NCBI GenBank assembly: GCA_017444095.1
Contig: JAFSXM010000001.1
Span: 39,011-103,010 of the forward strand
Length of the DNA: 64,000 nucleotides
Direction of reading: 5' to 3'
DNA from: Rickettsiales bacterium
Lineage (GTDB): Bacteria > Pseudomonadota > Alphaproteobacteria > Rickettsiales > Deianiraeaceae
The translations under genes were made by a program, and so were the position numbers. The notes beneath the pieces were generated by a model. It was not told the origin of the DNA, did not search any database, and saw only the letters and a program-made list of their open reading frames with translations. Shown piece by piece: positions 18,914-28,396 of the stretch (position 1 is the first letter of the stretch; the number at the start of each line of letters is the position of its first letter).

Positions 18914-19600
18914 ATGGATTTAAATGTTAAAGTAAATGTTCCATTGGTAGAACAATTGGTTCCATTGGTAGAACAATTGTGCGGCGACTTGTTGCGTCCA
19001 AGTGCAAAAGTTATTGGAGATAATTTGGCAAAAATGTTCCAATCTATTCCAGTTGCAGGACTATATTTATTTAATTGTAGCAAAAAAGTATTAGAAATAC
19101 TTTTTAATAAAATAAATAATATAAGAGAAGAAAATTTACAAATTCCAGATACTCATTTATTTATGAAAAGTATAGAATGTTTGCAATATAGGGATGATAA
19201 AGATTTAATAACACAAATGTTTATAAATTTAATAACAAATGAATGTGATAAAACAAAAGCAGACAAAGTTCACCCAGCTTTAATAGATATTTTAAATAAA
19301 ATGTCAAAAGAAGAAGCTATGTATTTGTATAAAAATAGAGATATGCTTTTGTCTGGTTGTTGCGGAAGTTCAATAATGTGTTGTAATGACCTTGATTCTG
19401 GCGAAACTGTGCAAAACCTTGTAAATTCAGAAGAATTTAAAGTACTCTCAAACCTATCAAGTTACGGATTATTAAGCAACCAAGTTGCTACAAAAATGGA
19501 ACCTAGTTTTACGGACGAACAATTACAATTTCCTTTTATTAGAAATAATTTACTTTTTCTTTTATTGGAATGTTTACCAGATAATTTAGAAACAAAATAA
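18914..19600 (+). CDS. Abi-alpha (DUF4393)-like protein
   Basis: The protein fits the Abi-alpha/DUF4393 family pattern: a start with LCGDLLRPSAKVIGDNLAKMF, a short hydrophobic stretch (SIPVAGLYLFN), IREENLQIPDTHLFMKSIECLQYRDDKDLITQMFINLITNECD, and VHPALIDILNKMSKEEA. Members are linked to phage abortive infection in Lactococcus and often occur alone. Near the N-terminus VPLVEQL occurs twice in a row, from a perfect 21-base tandem duplication. The ATG at 18914 is chosen over a TTG nine bases earlier. A defence role is inferred. Confidence 0.65.
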   Translation: MDLNVKVNVPLVEQLVPLVEQLCGDLLRPSAKVIGDNLAKMFQSIPVAGLYLFNCSKKVLEILFNKINNIREENLQIPDTHLFMKSIECLQYRDDKDLITQMFINLITNECDKTKADKVHPALIDILNKMSKEEAMYLYKNRDMLLSGCCGSSIMCCNDLDSGETVQNLVNSEEFKVLSNLSSYGLLSNQVATKMEPSFTDEQLQFPFIRNNLLFLLLECLPDNLETK

Positions 19601-19676
19601 ATATTATCATTAAAAACAGAATTGCAACAACCGAAAGCAAGAGCAAGAATGATAGAGACATGATTGATTTTATCAA

Positions 19677-20450
19677 TCATACATTGATATAGCCACTTGT
19701 ACCCTGCCCTACATTCGCTGATGCAACATAGTTTTTGACATATTCATCTTTTGCTTTAAAAATCTCCATTGGCTTACCTGACCAAATAATTTCACCATTT
19801 CGCAAAACAACAATTTTATCTGCTATTTTTAATGCAGAATTCAAATCGTGAGTAATAGTAATAAAGGTCGCACCTGTCCTCTCTCTTGTTTTTAAAATTA
19901 AATCATTGATAGTATCACACATAATCGGGTCAAGCCCTGTTGTGGGCTCGTCAAGCAATATCAAACTAGGCTGTTTTACAATCGTTCTTGCCATTGCAAT
20001 TCGTCTTTGCATACCACCTGATATTTCCGTAGGTTTTAAATTTAAAGAGTTTTTTGCAACACCAAGCTCCTCCATAATCTTAATTGCAATAGATTTCATT
20101 TTTTTTGGTTCTTTTTTTTGTATATATAGTTCATAAAACATAATATTCTCCCAGAGAGTAAGATGTTCGAAAAGACCAGAATATTGAAACAAAAAACCAA
20201 CTTTTTTCATCAATTTATCACGATTTTTTTCTGTAATGCCAACCACCTGTTGCCCGTCGATAACAACACTGCCAGATGTCGCTTCCAGCAACATACCGAT
20301 AATCCGCATTAACACTGACTTTCCCATTCCGCTTTCACCCAAGATAACAACACTTTCACCTTCTTCACAAGAAAAAGACACATCTTTCAATACATATCTT
20401 GTAGCAAATTTTTTTCTCAAATTTTTTATGTCTACTCTTATACCAGACAT
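19677..20450 (-). CDS. mlaF: Mla lipid-transport ATPase MlaF
   Basis: This ABC ATP-binding protein powers phospholipid transport between the membranes as part of MlaFEDB. Walker A (GESGMGKSV), Q-loop (FQYSGLF), signature (ISGGMQRRIAMARTI), Walker B (LILLDEPTTGLDP) and the switch histidine (TITHD) are all present. The GMQRR signature and GLFEHLTLWENI segment are typical of MlaF rather than other importers. No mlaE or mlaD is adjacent; an MlaA homolog lies at 57290. Confidence 0.85.
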   Translation of the reverse strand: MSGIRVDIKNLRKKFATRYVLKDVSFSCEEGESVVILGESGMGKSVLMRIIGMLLEATSGSVVIDGQQVVGITEKNRDKLMKKVGFLFQYSGLFEHLTLWENIMFYELYIQKKEPKKMKSIAIKIMEELGVAKNSLNLKPTEISGGMQRRIAMARTIVKQPSLILLDEPTTGLDPIMCDTINDLILKTRERTGATFITITHDLNSALKIADKIVVLRNGEIIWSGKPMEIFKAKDEYVKNYVASANVGQGTSGYINV

Positions 20451-20480
20451 ATTACGATTACTACAATTTCACTGAAATAA

Positions 20481-21089
20481 CTAATTTAGTTTAGATTTTT
20501 CAAAATCAGCAGCAACTGACATTTTGATAATTTTATCAGGTTTTGCCACTATACCATTGTTGGCAATATCGCCCTTTGTAATCTTGTCAACATACTCCAT
20601 GCCATCAACAACATACCCCCAAATTGTATATTGCCCATCAAGATAAGTGGAATTAGCTAATACAATAAAAAACTGGCTATCAGCACTATTTGGGTCTTGT
20701 GCTCTTGCCATAGAAACTACACCCCTTTTATGGCTATACTTATTGGTAAATTCAGCAGGTAATTTCTTACCACTTCCACCAGCACCTGTCCCTGTCGGAT
20801 CTCCGCCTTGTGCCATAAATCCTTCTATTACTCTATGAAAAGTTAAGCCATCATAAAAACCTTCTCGCACAAGTTCTTTAATCCTCGCGACATGTTTTGG
20901 TGCAACATCTGGCAACATTCTAATTACCACACGACCATATTTTAAATCAAGGTATAAAGTATTTTCCAAATTTGTTTCAACCTTCTTTACACGAGAAAAA
21001 TCATCAGATACAACCATATAACAACCAAATAATACAGAGGCCATAATTACTGCCAAAAAAAAACCTACAAAAAATTTTTTTACCTTCAT
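20481..21089 (-). CDS. Membrane-anchored cyclophilin peptidyl-prolyl isomerase
   Basis: This enzyme speeds cis-trans isomerisation at proline, here probably for folding periplasmic proteins. An N-terminal hydrophobic segment (residues ~5-24, ending LFGC, a weak lipobox) anchors it. The cyclophilin core holds FHRVIEGFMAQGGDPTGTGAGGSG and the QFFIVLA and MAR motifs, so catalysis should be intact. The start MKVKK at 21089 is preferred to one 36 bases upstream because it gives a normal signal sequence. Confidence 0.88.
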   Translation of the reverse strand: MKVKKFFVGFFLAVIMASVLFGCYMVVSDDFSRVKKVETNLENTLYLDLKYGRVVIRMLPDVAPKHVARIKELVREGFYDGLTFHRVIEGFMAQGGDPTGTGAGGSGKKLPAEFTNKYSHKRGVVSMARAQDPNSADSQFFIVLANSTYLDGQYTIWGYVVDGMEYVDKITKGDIANNGIVAKPDKIIKMSVAADFEKSKLN

Positions 21090-21132
21090 AGTGGGAAGAA
21101 AATAAATTTGTTTTTTAATTTTCAATTAAATA

Positions 21133-21161
21133 TTGTCAATACACCACTTGGTGGCTATAAA
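21133..21161 (+). promoter_or_regulatory. Sigma-70-like promoter
   Basis: TTGTCA at 21133-21138 and TATAAA at 21156-21161 are separated by 17 bases, the optimal spacing. It lies 14 bases upstream of the ATG of the gene at 21175, and no other gene is downstream on this strand. Confidence 0.5.
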
Positions 21162-21174
21162 AGATAATATATTT

Positions 21175-21486
21175 ATGAAAATACAATGTAAAGTTGTCAA
21201 TGATAATAGTAATCTTATAACATTATCAATTGTTGATGATGATAATAATTTAATCTCCAAAGTAGATTGCCAACAAGTGAATTTGTGTGAAAAATTGCCA
21301 TGTTTAATTTATACATTAGAGGAAAACATTAAAGCTGATGGTAAAAATTTACAAAATATCAAGCAAATTGATATAAGTATAGATAGCACAAAAAACATTA
21401 CCACAAAACGAATTTTAATAAGTTTTTTTAATGGTTTTTTCATTAACAACACAACGACTTTATGCTTTAATGTCTTTAATTGTTAA
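21175..21486 (+). CDS. Small protein resembling the N-terminal half of TsaB
   Basis: This 103-residue protein shows a pattern like the first domain of TsaB, the t6A tRNA-modification scaffold: MKI strand, D-N-L-I hairpin, a helix beginning KLPCLIYTLEENI, then KNLQNIKQIDISIDSTKNITTKRILISFFNGFF where TsaB has DI..I....GPGSFTGxRIGL...G. The GPGSFTG motif is not conserved and the second domain is missing. The match is by eye and tentative. It converges on and overlaps dnaE's 3' end by 27 bases. Confidence 0.4.
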   Translation: MKIQCKVVNDNSNLITLSIVDDDNNLISKVDCQQVNLCEKLPCLIYTLEENIKADGKNLQNIKQIDISIDSTKNITTKRILISFFNGFFINNTTTLCFNVFNC

Positions 21487-24400
21487 AACAAATTCATTAT
21501 CGTGATATTTAATTACAAGATTGTCATAATTCTTAAATTCACCATTAGAAACTCTTTCTTTAATCTGTGATAACTCTAATATTGGGTTATCTACATCAAG
21601 ATATATTGCATTATTAGGTGTAATCGTGCCAGATGCAACACCTGTAAATGTATTAGAAGCAACTTGCCTCTTTGGAGTCGTTGGTATAAATGCGGGCGAT
21701 GCAACGGCAAATGCTTTTACTTCATTGTGACGAATAATATTATTATTACTTTGATGAATAAAAGTTGCATTAGTGTTAACATCCGTTTCACCGGTAGTAG
21801 CAAAATTGTTAACACCACTGCCTGTATTGGCAGATTTATATTTTCTATTTGCACCAAGTTTTACATCTTCTCTTGTTTTATGTTGTGCAAAAAAGTCATC
21901 CAAGTCATAAATGTCTTTAATTTGCAACCTTGTTCCAGTTTCTGCGCTTGTGGTAGCTGAAGCCTCAATAACAACTTTATGTCCTTCAGCCAAAATATCA
22001 GCTTTTTGATTTATTAAATCATCGTTAAATAACGATGTCTCGTATAAACCGCCGAAGTCTAACAAATGCACGAAAGCAAACTTTTTACGATTTTTAAATC
22101 GCATTCTTACTTCTGTAATCACACCACACATCAGCAATCGTGTTTCATTCTTATATGTTGTCTCCAAAGCATCTTGCCCTACCTCAAACTTAAATGCCTC
22201 AATCTTATCCCGATAAGGATCCAATGGATGAGTGTTCATATAAAAACCAAATATTTCAAATTCTAATGCAGACAGCTGTTCGTCATTATATTCTGGATAC
22301 TGCCTTAATCTTGGTATCTGCGGGATACTATCGTCTTCTCCAAACATATTCATCACCCGAGCGGTATTGTTTTCTCTATCTCGTTTCGCCCATTCTTGCG
22401 TAATTTCAACTAAACTTTGAATATTCTCCAATATAGTTCTCCTATTAAACCCTAATGCTTTCCAAGCCCCTGATTTGCATAAACTTTCAATTGTTTTTTT
22501 ACTAAATAAATTTTTATTTTTTAGTCCTCTACCACAACGAGTAAAAAAGTCTTGCAAATCTTTAAATTTACCTCCCTCTTCTCTAATCCTACATATATCT
22601 TCAGCAAAAACAACACCCATACCTTTAATCGCTCCCAAGGCATAAACAATTTTGCCATCCCTACACGAAAATGTTGCGGTTGATTCATTCACATCAGGCG
22701 GGATAATCTCAATACCCATGTTTGTGGCTTCATTAACAAAGCCATTCAGTTTATCTGTTTTGTTTATATCCAAATTCATTAATGCTACCATAAATTCTAC
22801 TGGATAATGAGCTTTTAAATAAGCCGTTTGGTATGAAATAATAGTATAACTCACGGCATGTGCCTTGTTAAAGCCATAACCTGCAAATTTTTCAATAACA
22901 TCAAACAGCTTAACTGCTTCATCTTTTGACACAAGCCCAAGTTTTTCCGCTCTTTCACAAAAAATGCCCTTTTGTTTATCCATTTCTTCCTTAATCTTTT
23001 TACCCATTGCCCTCCGCAATAAATCTGCCTCTCCTAATGAATAACCAGCTATTTTTCTTGCCACTTCCATCACTTGTTCCTGATAGATAATAATTCCATA
23101 TGTTTCTTTCAAAATTGGTTCTAATATTGGATGGTAATAATCACATTTTTCTTGCCCCATTTTTCTTCTTATAAAAGATGGCATATTTTCCATTGGGCCG
23201 GGTCTATTTAATGATGTAATAGCGGCAATATCTAATATTTTGTCTGTTTTTATTCTTTTTAAAGCATTTCTTGGCAATGGTGTTTCAAGCTGAAAAATCC
23301 CCTTTAAATGTCCTTTTGCCAATAAATCAAAAGTTTTTTTATCATCAACTGGTAGTGTGTCTATATTGATTTCTTTACCTGTATTTTGTTTAATCATTTC
23401 GCAAGCTTTTGATAAGACAGTCAAAGTTTGAAGCCCCAAGAAGTCAAACTTCACCAGCCCAATCTTTTCGCAATCCTTCATATCATAGCCAAACACTGCA
23501 ATACGATGCTCTGGCTTTGCATTAAACCAATCTATACTGCTATTACCGGTAATTTTCTGTTCTGTTGTCTTATGATGACTTTTTTTTATAACATTACCAT
23601 TCTCGTCTAATTCCTCAATAGCATGGTTAATACTTTTAATTTGTGCGACAGAATTTTCATCCCCTTCCAGTTCTGTATCATCACCAACCTCAATTTCTTC
23701 ATCTTCTTCACTGCAAACAGGCCCAATTTCAATCAGTGGTTTGTCACCAATCACAACACCGGCAGCATGCATGGATGTATTGCGGTTTAAATCTTCCAAA
23801 CACATTGCAATATCCATCATTTTGGCCATTTTAGGGTCATTCTCCTGTGCTTCTCTTAGTTTCGGTATCATTTCTAATGCTTTCTCCAAAGTAATTGGCT
23901 CTAATGGATTAAATGGTATCAGCTTAACAATTTCATTGGTATCGTTAAAAGACATCTGCATCACTCGTCCAACATCTTTTAACACCATCTTCGCTTTCAT
24001 TTTTCCATATGTTATAATTCTTGATACACTATCTTTTCCGTATTTATTCATTACATATTCAATTGTTTTCCATCTATTCTCTTGGCAAAAATCTATATCA
24101 AAATCTGGCATTGATACTCTTTCTGGATTTAAAAATCTTTCAAAAAATAAACCATATTCTAACGGGTCAACTTCGGTAATTTTTAAACACCAAGCGACCA
24201 ATGAGCCTGCACCGGAACCACGGCCAGCACCAACAGCAACTCCGTTATGCTTAGACCACTGGACAAAATCAGCAACAATTAAGAAGTATCCGGGGAAACC
24301 CATTTTTTCTATAACTCCAATTTCATATTTTAGCCTTTCTAAATAATCTTCTTTTTTATGTATAGCCTTGTTCCAATCTATCTGCTTAAACCGCACCTCC

Positions 24401-25299
24401 ATTCCTTCATATGCCATTTTTTCCATCATTTCCGCTTCCTTTTCAGGACTATCACAAAAATGAGGTAATGTTGGTTTTCTTTTGTGTATTAAAAAACTAC
24501 ATCGCCTAACAATTTGCTCCGTATTCTCAATAGCCTCTGGAATATCACTAAACAAGTCTTCCATCTCTTTGGCAGATTTTAAATAATATTCTTCGTTTAA
24601 CCTCTTGCGGGTTGGGTCTGTTAAAAATACCTTGTCCCTTATGCAAGCCAAAGCATCAAAAGCTTTAAAGTGTTCTCGCTTCACAAAACACACATCGTTC
24701 GTTGCAACCAAAGGTATATTGTTTTTATAAGCATAATCTATTAAAAAGTCTTCTAATTCTTTTTCTTTCGTTCGCCCATGCCTTGTTAGCTCAATATACA
24801 TCCTATCACCAAAAGTCTTATGTAATTCATCTAATGTTTCGGTTGCCATTTTAGCACCAAAGTTGAGAAATTCATAACCAATTACACCACGATATCCACC
24901 TGTAAGTAATATGACATCTTCGCTATATTGTTTCAGCTCATCCATTTTGACCCACAGCTGTTGAAAGTCATTCTCCTCGTGTTCAAAATGTCCACATTGC
25001 AGTATTTTAAGCATATTTAAATAACCTTTTTCGCTCTTTGCTATTAAACCAAGTTGAGGATAAAGGTTGTTTAAATCATAAATCTCCTTGCCAATAAACA
25101 CATTCAAGCCAATCAGTGGTTGAACCTTTAAATCTTGCAAATGCATAGACCAGCGAAGACCAGCAGACAACGACATATCATCCATCAGGCACATTGCTTT
25201 TGCATCACTTTCCTTTATAAAATTCTCCAAGTCGGCAAGCTTGCAAGCACTTGTTAACAACGAATATTCCGAGCGTGTACGAAGGTGGTAGAAGGGCAT
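21460..25299 (-). CDS. dnaE: DNA polymerase III alpha subunit
   Basis: This is the replicative polymerase, 1,279 residues. The N-terminal PHP domain starts FYHLRTRSEYSLL (a degenerate metal site is usual in this family). The palm carries PDFDIDF near residue 397, and GVGRGSGAGSLVAWCL-like sequence (VGAGRGSGAG) precedes it. An acidic insertion of roughly 70 residues (about 525-600) lies before YDMKDCEKIGLVKFDFLGL, where most homologs have a short loop. Fingers, OB-fold and C-terminal domains follow. Its ATG shares one base with the stop of the restriction-enzyme gene (TAATG), suggesting translational coupling. Confidence 0.97.
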   Translation of the reverse strand: MPFYHLRTRSEYSLLTSACKLADLENFIKESDAKAMCLMDDMSLSAGLRWSMHLQDLKVQPLIGLNVFIGKEIYDLNNLYPQLGLIAKSEKGYLNMLKILQCGHFEHEENDFQQLWVKMDELKQYSEDVILLTGGYRGVIGYEFLNFGAKMATETLDELHKTFGDRMYIELTRHGRTKEKELEDFLIDYAYKNNIPLVATNDVCFVKREHFKAFDALACIRDKVFLTDPTRKRLNEEYYLKSAKEMEDLFSDIPEAIENTEQIVRRCSFLIHKRKPTLPHFCDSPEKEAEMMEKMAYEGMEVRFKQIDWNKAIHKKEDYLERLKYEIGVIEKMGFPGYFLIVADFVQWSKHNGVAVGAGRGSGAGSLVAWCLKITEVDPLEYGLFFERFLNPERVSMPDFDIDFCQENRWKTIEYVMNKYGKDSVSRIITYGKMKAKMVLKDVGRVMQMSFNDTNEIVKLIPFNPLEPITLEKALEMIPKLREAQENDPKMAKMMDIAMCLEDLNRNTSMHAAGVVIGDKPLIEIGPVCSEEDEEIEVGDDTELEGDENSVAQIKSINHAIEELDENGNVIKKSHHKTTEQKITGNSSIDWFNAKPEHRIAVFGYDMKDCEKIGLVKFDFLGLQTLTVLSKACEMIKQNTGKEINIDTLPVDDKKTFDLLAKGHLKGIFQLETPLPRNALKRIKTDKILDIAAITSLNRPGPMENMPSFIRRKMGQEKCDYYHPILEPILKETYGIIIYQEQVMEVARKIAGYSLGEADLLRRAMGKKIKEEMDKQKGIFCERAEKLGLVSKDEAVKLFDVIEKFAGYGFNKAHAVSYTIISYQTAYLKAHYPVEFMVALMNLDINKTDKLNGFVNEATNMGIEIIPPDVNESTATFSCRDGKIVYALGAIKGMGVVFAEDICRIREEGGKFKDLQDFFTRCGRGLKNKNLFSKKTIESLCKSGAWKALGFNRRTILENIQSLVEITQEWAKRDRENNTARVMNMFGEDDSIPQIPRLRQYPEYNDEQLSALEFEIFGFYMNTHPLDPYRDKIEAFKFEVGQDALETTYKNETRLLMCGVITEVRMRFKNRKKFAFVHLLDFGGLYETSLFNDDLINQKADILAEGHKVVIEASATTSAETGTRLQIKDIYDLDDFFAQHKTREDVKLGANRKYKSANTGSGVNNFATTGETDVNTNATFIHQSNNNIIRHNEVKAFAVASPAFIPTTPKRQVASNTFTGVASGTITPNNAIYLDVDNPILELSQIKERVSNGEFKNYDNLVIKYHDNEFVLTIKDIKA

Positions 25300-26315
25300 T
25301 AGTTGTGTGTATTAGACAATTTTATTAATGTTTTTATACTCAAATCTTTTACTGAAAAAATCATTGGATTATTCTGTAAATAACTTTTATTGCTATAAAT
25401 TTCATCGGCAACAAAAATATAGGTATTATATTGATGTGTGATGATATTTGCCTTATCTTCATTCAAATCAATGCCAAGTGTAATTTCAATCATAATATCA
25501 ATATCACTTGATATAGATGTATGTATAAATTGTTTATATCTCTCCCTTAATGTCCGTTTTGCACCTATTCCAAATGTTTTATTGTTGAATTCAAAAAAGA
25601 AATCAAATTCCATACTTGCATCCGCTGTATCGTGTTCTTTCAAAATATTTTGAATACCAAGTTTAGTTAATACAGATAAAATTCTTGTTTCATAATCGAC
25701 ACCAGAGTCAGATATAATTGATTGATTTAAACATTCTATAAAAATAAGCATAAATATTTGGTTAGTTTCAAGACCAAGTTTTTGGAATTTACACATTTCA
25801 GTTGCCATTGTTGCCAACATTTCACACGCATCTTGCGACATAAAATTTACATCTCCTTGTTGTAGTTTTTCAAAAAACATTAAAGTTAAAATCGCTCCAT
25901 AAACCCTTGTTGTATATGGTTTGCAAACCGATATTTTATCATATTCAATTGATAAAGGATTGATATGTTTTAATTTTTCTATGTTTATATCTTTTTGAAT
26001 TTTTGATTCGTTTAAGAGTAAATCTTTTATTTCATATACTCTCAAACTAAAAATAAATAATTCAATATCTATATCACTATTTAATCTTTCAATAATCATT
26101 TCCAAATTTTGTATATCTTGTTTTGAAGTAAATAATTCCTGTATTTTATTTATGAATGATGTTTTGTTTTTCAAAAATAAATTATGCAATTCAAAAATTT
26201 TTAATATTTTAGTTTTAACTGGTTTTAATTTGACAATCGTTTTCAAGAAAACATAAAATTGTAAATTTACATCTAACTTGTTTTGTGATATGACAATTTT
26301 TTCATTTTGTTTCAT
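25299..26315 (-). CDS. Type II restriction endonuclease (PD-D/ExK-like)
   Basis: The C-terminal third contains MEFDFFFEFNNKTFGIGAKRTLRERYKQF: an acidic residue, a beta-strand, and a lysine followed by TLRERYKQ. This arrangement is typical of type II enzymes of the PD-(D/E)xK superfamily. The N-terminal ~200 residues are helical. It overlaps the cognate-looking C5 methyltransferase by 14 bases, the usual sign of a restriction-modification pair. It presumably cuts the site that the methyltransferase protects. The exact subfamily is not recognised. Confidence 0.75.
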   Translation of the reverse strand: MKQNEKIVISQNKLDVNLQFYVFLKTIVKLKPVKTKILKIFELHNLFLKNKTSFINKIQELFTSKQDIQNLEMIIERLNSDIDIELFIFSLRVYEIKDLLLNESKIQKDINIEKLKHINPLSIEYDKISVCKPYTTRVYGAILTLMFFEKLQQGDVNFMSQDACEMLATMATEMCKFQKLGLETNQIFMLIFIECLNQSIISDSGVDYETRILSVLTKLGIQNILKEHDTADASMEFDFFFEFNNKTFGIGAKRTLRERYKQFIHTSISSDIDIMIEITLGIDLNEDKANIITHQYNTYIFVADEIYSNKSYLQNNPMIFSVKDLSIKTLIKLSNTHN

Positions 26316-27387
26316 ATTTTTTATAAAATAAACAGATATTTTCTGATATTGATTTAATTACCGGAACAGCAACACTGTTTCCACATTGTTTATACATTTG
26401 CAAATCACTGACTACAATTTTAAAGTCATTTGGAAAACCCTGTAATTTTGTAGCTTCTCTTGGCGTCAATCTTCTTGGGTTTTTATCTTTTTGTTTTATC
26501 AAAATTTCAGAGCCGTCTTTATAGTATCTTGCTGATATTGTCCTTGTATAAATTGCATCGTCGTCAAATAAACTATATCCAAAACCATTTCCTTTTGCCT
26601 GTTGTTTAGTCTTTCTGTTTTTCAAATATTCCCATAAATGATCTGTAATCGTGTATTTCTTGTCAACTTCTTTGTCCAAAATATCACTTAGTCGTGTCTT
26701 AATTACTGTCTTTTCTGGAAACTCAAATTCATTACAATCTTCAAAATCATCTTTTTTAAAACCAACAATATAAATCCTCTCCCTATTCTGTGGAACACCA
26801 AAATCTTTTGCATTCAATACTTTATAATTTACAAAATAACCTAAATCCTCTAATGTTTGCTTGATAACAGCAAAAGTTCTACCTTTATCGTGGGTTAAAA
26901 GATTTTTTACATTTTCAAGAAATACTATCTTTGGTCTATGATATTTTACAATTCTTGCAATTTCAAAAAACATTGTTCCCCTTGTGTCTTCAAAACCCTT
27001 TTGTTTCCCTGCTATTGAAAATGGCTGACAAGGGAAACCAGCACAAAGCATATCAAATGACGGAATGTCCTGCTCTTTAATTTTTGTAATATCGCCACTT
27101 GGTTTTTCGTGAAAATTTGCTTCATACGTTTGACAAGCAAATTTATCTATTTCACTTGAAAAAACACATTTACATTTTATGCCATTTTCTTTACATGCTT
27201 GTTCAACGCCGAGGCGAATACCGCCAATTCCAGCGAATAAATCAATAAATTTCATCTCTGTAATCTTTTCTTGCATCCGCTTGTTTATTGTTTGAGTTCT
27301 TTTTGTTTCTCGCAAACATTGCAAATCAAGTTGTTTTGCAAATGCACGCACTTTCTCATCTATTTTATGTTGTAATACGGAATCCAT
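26302..27387 (-). CDS. DNA cytosine-5 methyltransferase, Dcm/EcoRII-like
   Basis: All key C5-methyltransferase motifs are in order: FIDLFAGIGGIRLG (I), GFPCQPFSIAG with the catalytic cysteine (IV), LENVKNL (VI), QNRERIYIVGF (VIII), RLTPREATKLQGFP (IX) and GNSVAVPV (X). The target-recognition segment KYTITDHLWEYLKNRK..GNGFGYSLF..ARYYKDGSEILI resembles Dcm and M.EcoRII, so a CCWGG- or CCNGG-type site is inferred. It is 361 residues with a ~45-residue N-terminal extension. Confidence 0.92.
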   Translation of the reverse strand: MDSVLQHKIDEKVRAFAKQLDLQCLRETKRTQTINKRMQEKITEMKFIDLFAGIGGIRLGVEQACKENGIKCKCVFSSEIDKFACQTYEANFHEKPSGDITKIKEQDIPSFDMLCAGFPCQPFSIAGKQKGFEDTRGTMFFEIARIVKYHRPKIVFLENVKNLLTHDKGRTFAVIKQTLEDLGYFVNYKVLNAKDFGVPQNRERIYIVGFKKDDFEDCNEFEFPEKTVIKTRLSDILDKEVDKKYTITDHLWEYLKNRKTKQQAKGNGFGYSLFDDDAIYTRTISARYYKDGSEILIKQKDKNPRRLTPREATKLQGFPNDFKIVVSDLQMYKQCGNSVAVPVIKSISENICLFYKKYETK

Positions 27388-27460
27388 GGCTTATTTAATG
27401 ATAAATATTTTTAATCATTTTAATTTTCCACAATCATTTTGATATTTTTTCAAATCTCTA

Positions 27461-28396
27461 TTATTTGCCAATCGCCATCCTCCTCTTATCAAATACACCA
27501 ATGAAAAAACCAATAGTGATGATAATTGCTCCAATGACTTGGTTTGCGGTTGTCATTTCACCAAGAACAAGTGATGATAAAATAACGGAATACACAAATT
27601 TTGAAAACTCGCACGGCTGAATAACAAGCACACTGCAAAATTTATATGCCGTATAAATTAAAATATACTCTATGCAATAAATCAATCCCGCAAAAGCAAG
27701 TATTGCGATGGCATAAGGATGTGGTTTTGCAAATTGCCAAATAAAGCAAGCGGACGATAAAAACATAATAATATGTGTATAAAACACAATCGTTGAAGTA
27801 TTAAATGTTGTCGCAAGTTTCTTATTAAGAATAGTAATAAATGACCTCATAACAATAAATACAACCAGCAAGGCATAAGTGTAAATACTGGCACTATCAT
27901 TAAAATCAGGTTGTTTAATGATAAACCCTCCACAAACACATACAAGCAAAGAAAGCCAAATTATTTTTGAGCCCTGCTCTTTTAGAAAAATCATTGCAAA
28001 AATACTCGCAACAACTGGAACAAAGAATTGAAAACTCGTAATATCATTGACAGACATTTTTGTCAAAAGTGTGTATAGTAAATATGTAGACACGGCATAT
28101 AACACATTTCTAATGATATTTGGTTTTAAAGTATTCTTATTAAGAAAATTAAATTTAAACTTTATCATAAACGGCAACAGCATCAGGCAAATTGCTAATT
28201 CACGAATAAATATAACTTCCCAAGAAGGTAGCTGATATTGCACCATAGCTTTTTTTACAAAAACACTATTGCAAACAGACAGAAACATCGCCAAAAGAAA
28301 CATTCCGCAACCAGCAGAAATTGGATATTTCTTGGCAAAAGTTTTAATATAAGAAAAGTTAAAAATCCGCATAAGCTCTATAGCTCGCCCATTCAT
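27461..28396 (-). CDS. DMT/EamA-family transporter, paralog B
   Basis: This is an about ten-helix drug/metabolite transporter, paralogous to the gene at 13490 (compare LPSWEVIFIRELAICLMLLPFMIKFKFNF). Its 3' end lies 73 bases before the Dcm-like gene on the same strand, so DMT, methyltransferase, endonuclease and dnaE may form one transcription unit. A SAM substrate, as for the rickettsial DMT carrier, would fit the neighbour but is inference. ATG 28396 is used; the frame upstream runs through a 14-base tandem repeat. Confidence 0.85.
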   Translation of the reverse strand: MNGRAIELMRIFNFSYIKTFAKKYPISAGCGMFLLAMFLSVCNSVFVKKAMVQYQLPSWEVIFIRELAICLMLLPFMIKFKFNFLNKNTLKPNIIRNVLYAVSTYLLYTLLTKMSVNDITSFQFFVPVVASIFAMIFLKEQGSKIIWLSLLVCVCGGFIIKQPDFNDSASIYTYALLVVFIVMRSFITILNKKLATTFNTSTIVFYTHIIMFLSSACFIWQFAKPHPYAIAILAFAGLIYCIEYILIYTAYKFCSVLVIQPCEFSKFVYSVILSSLVLGEMTTANQVIGAIIITIGFFIGVFDKRRMAIGK

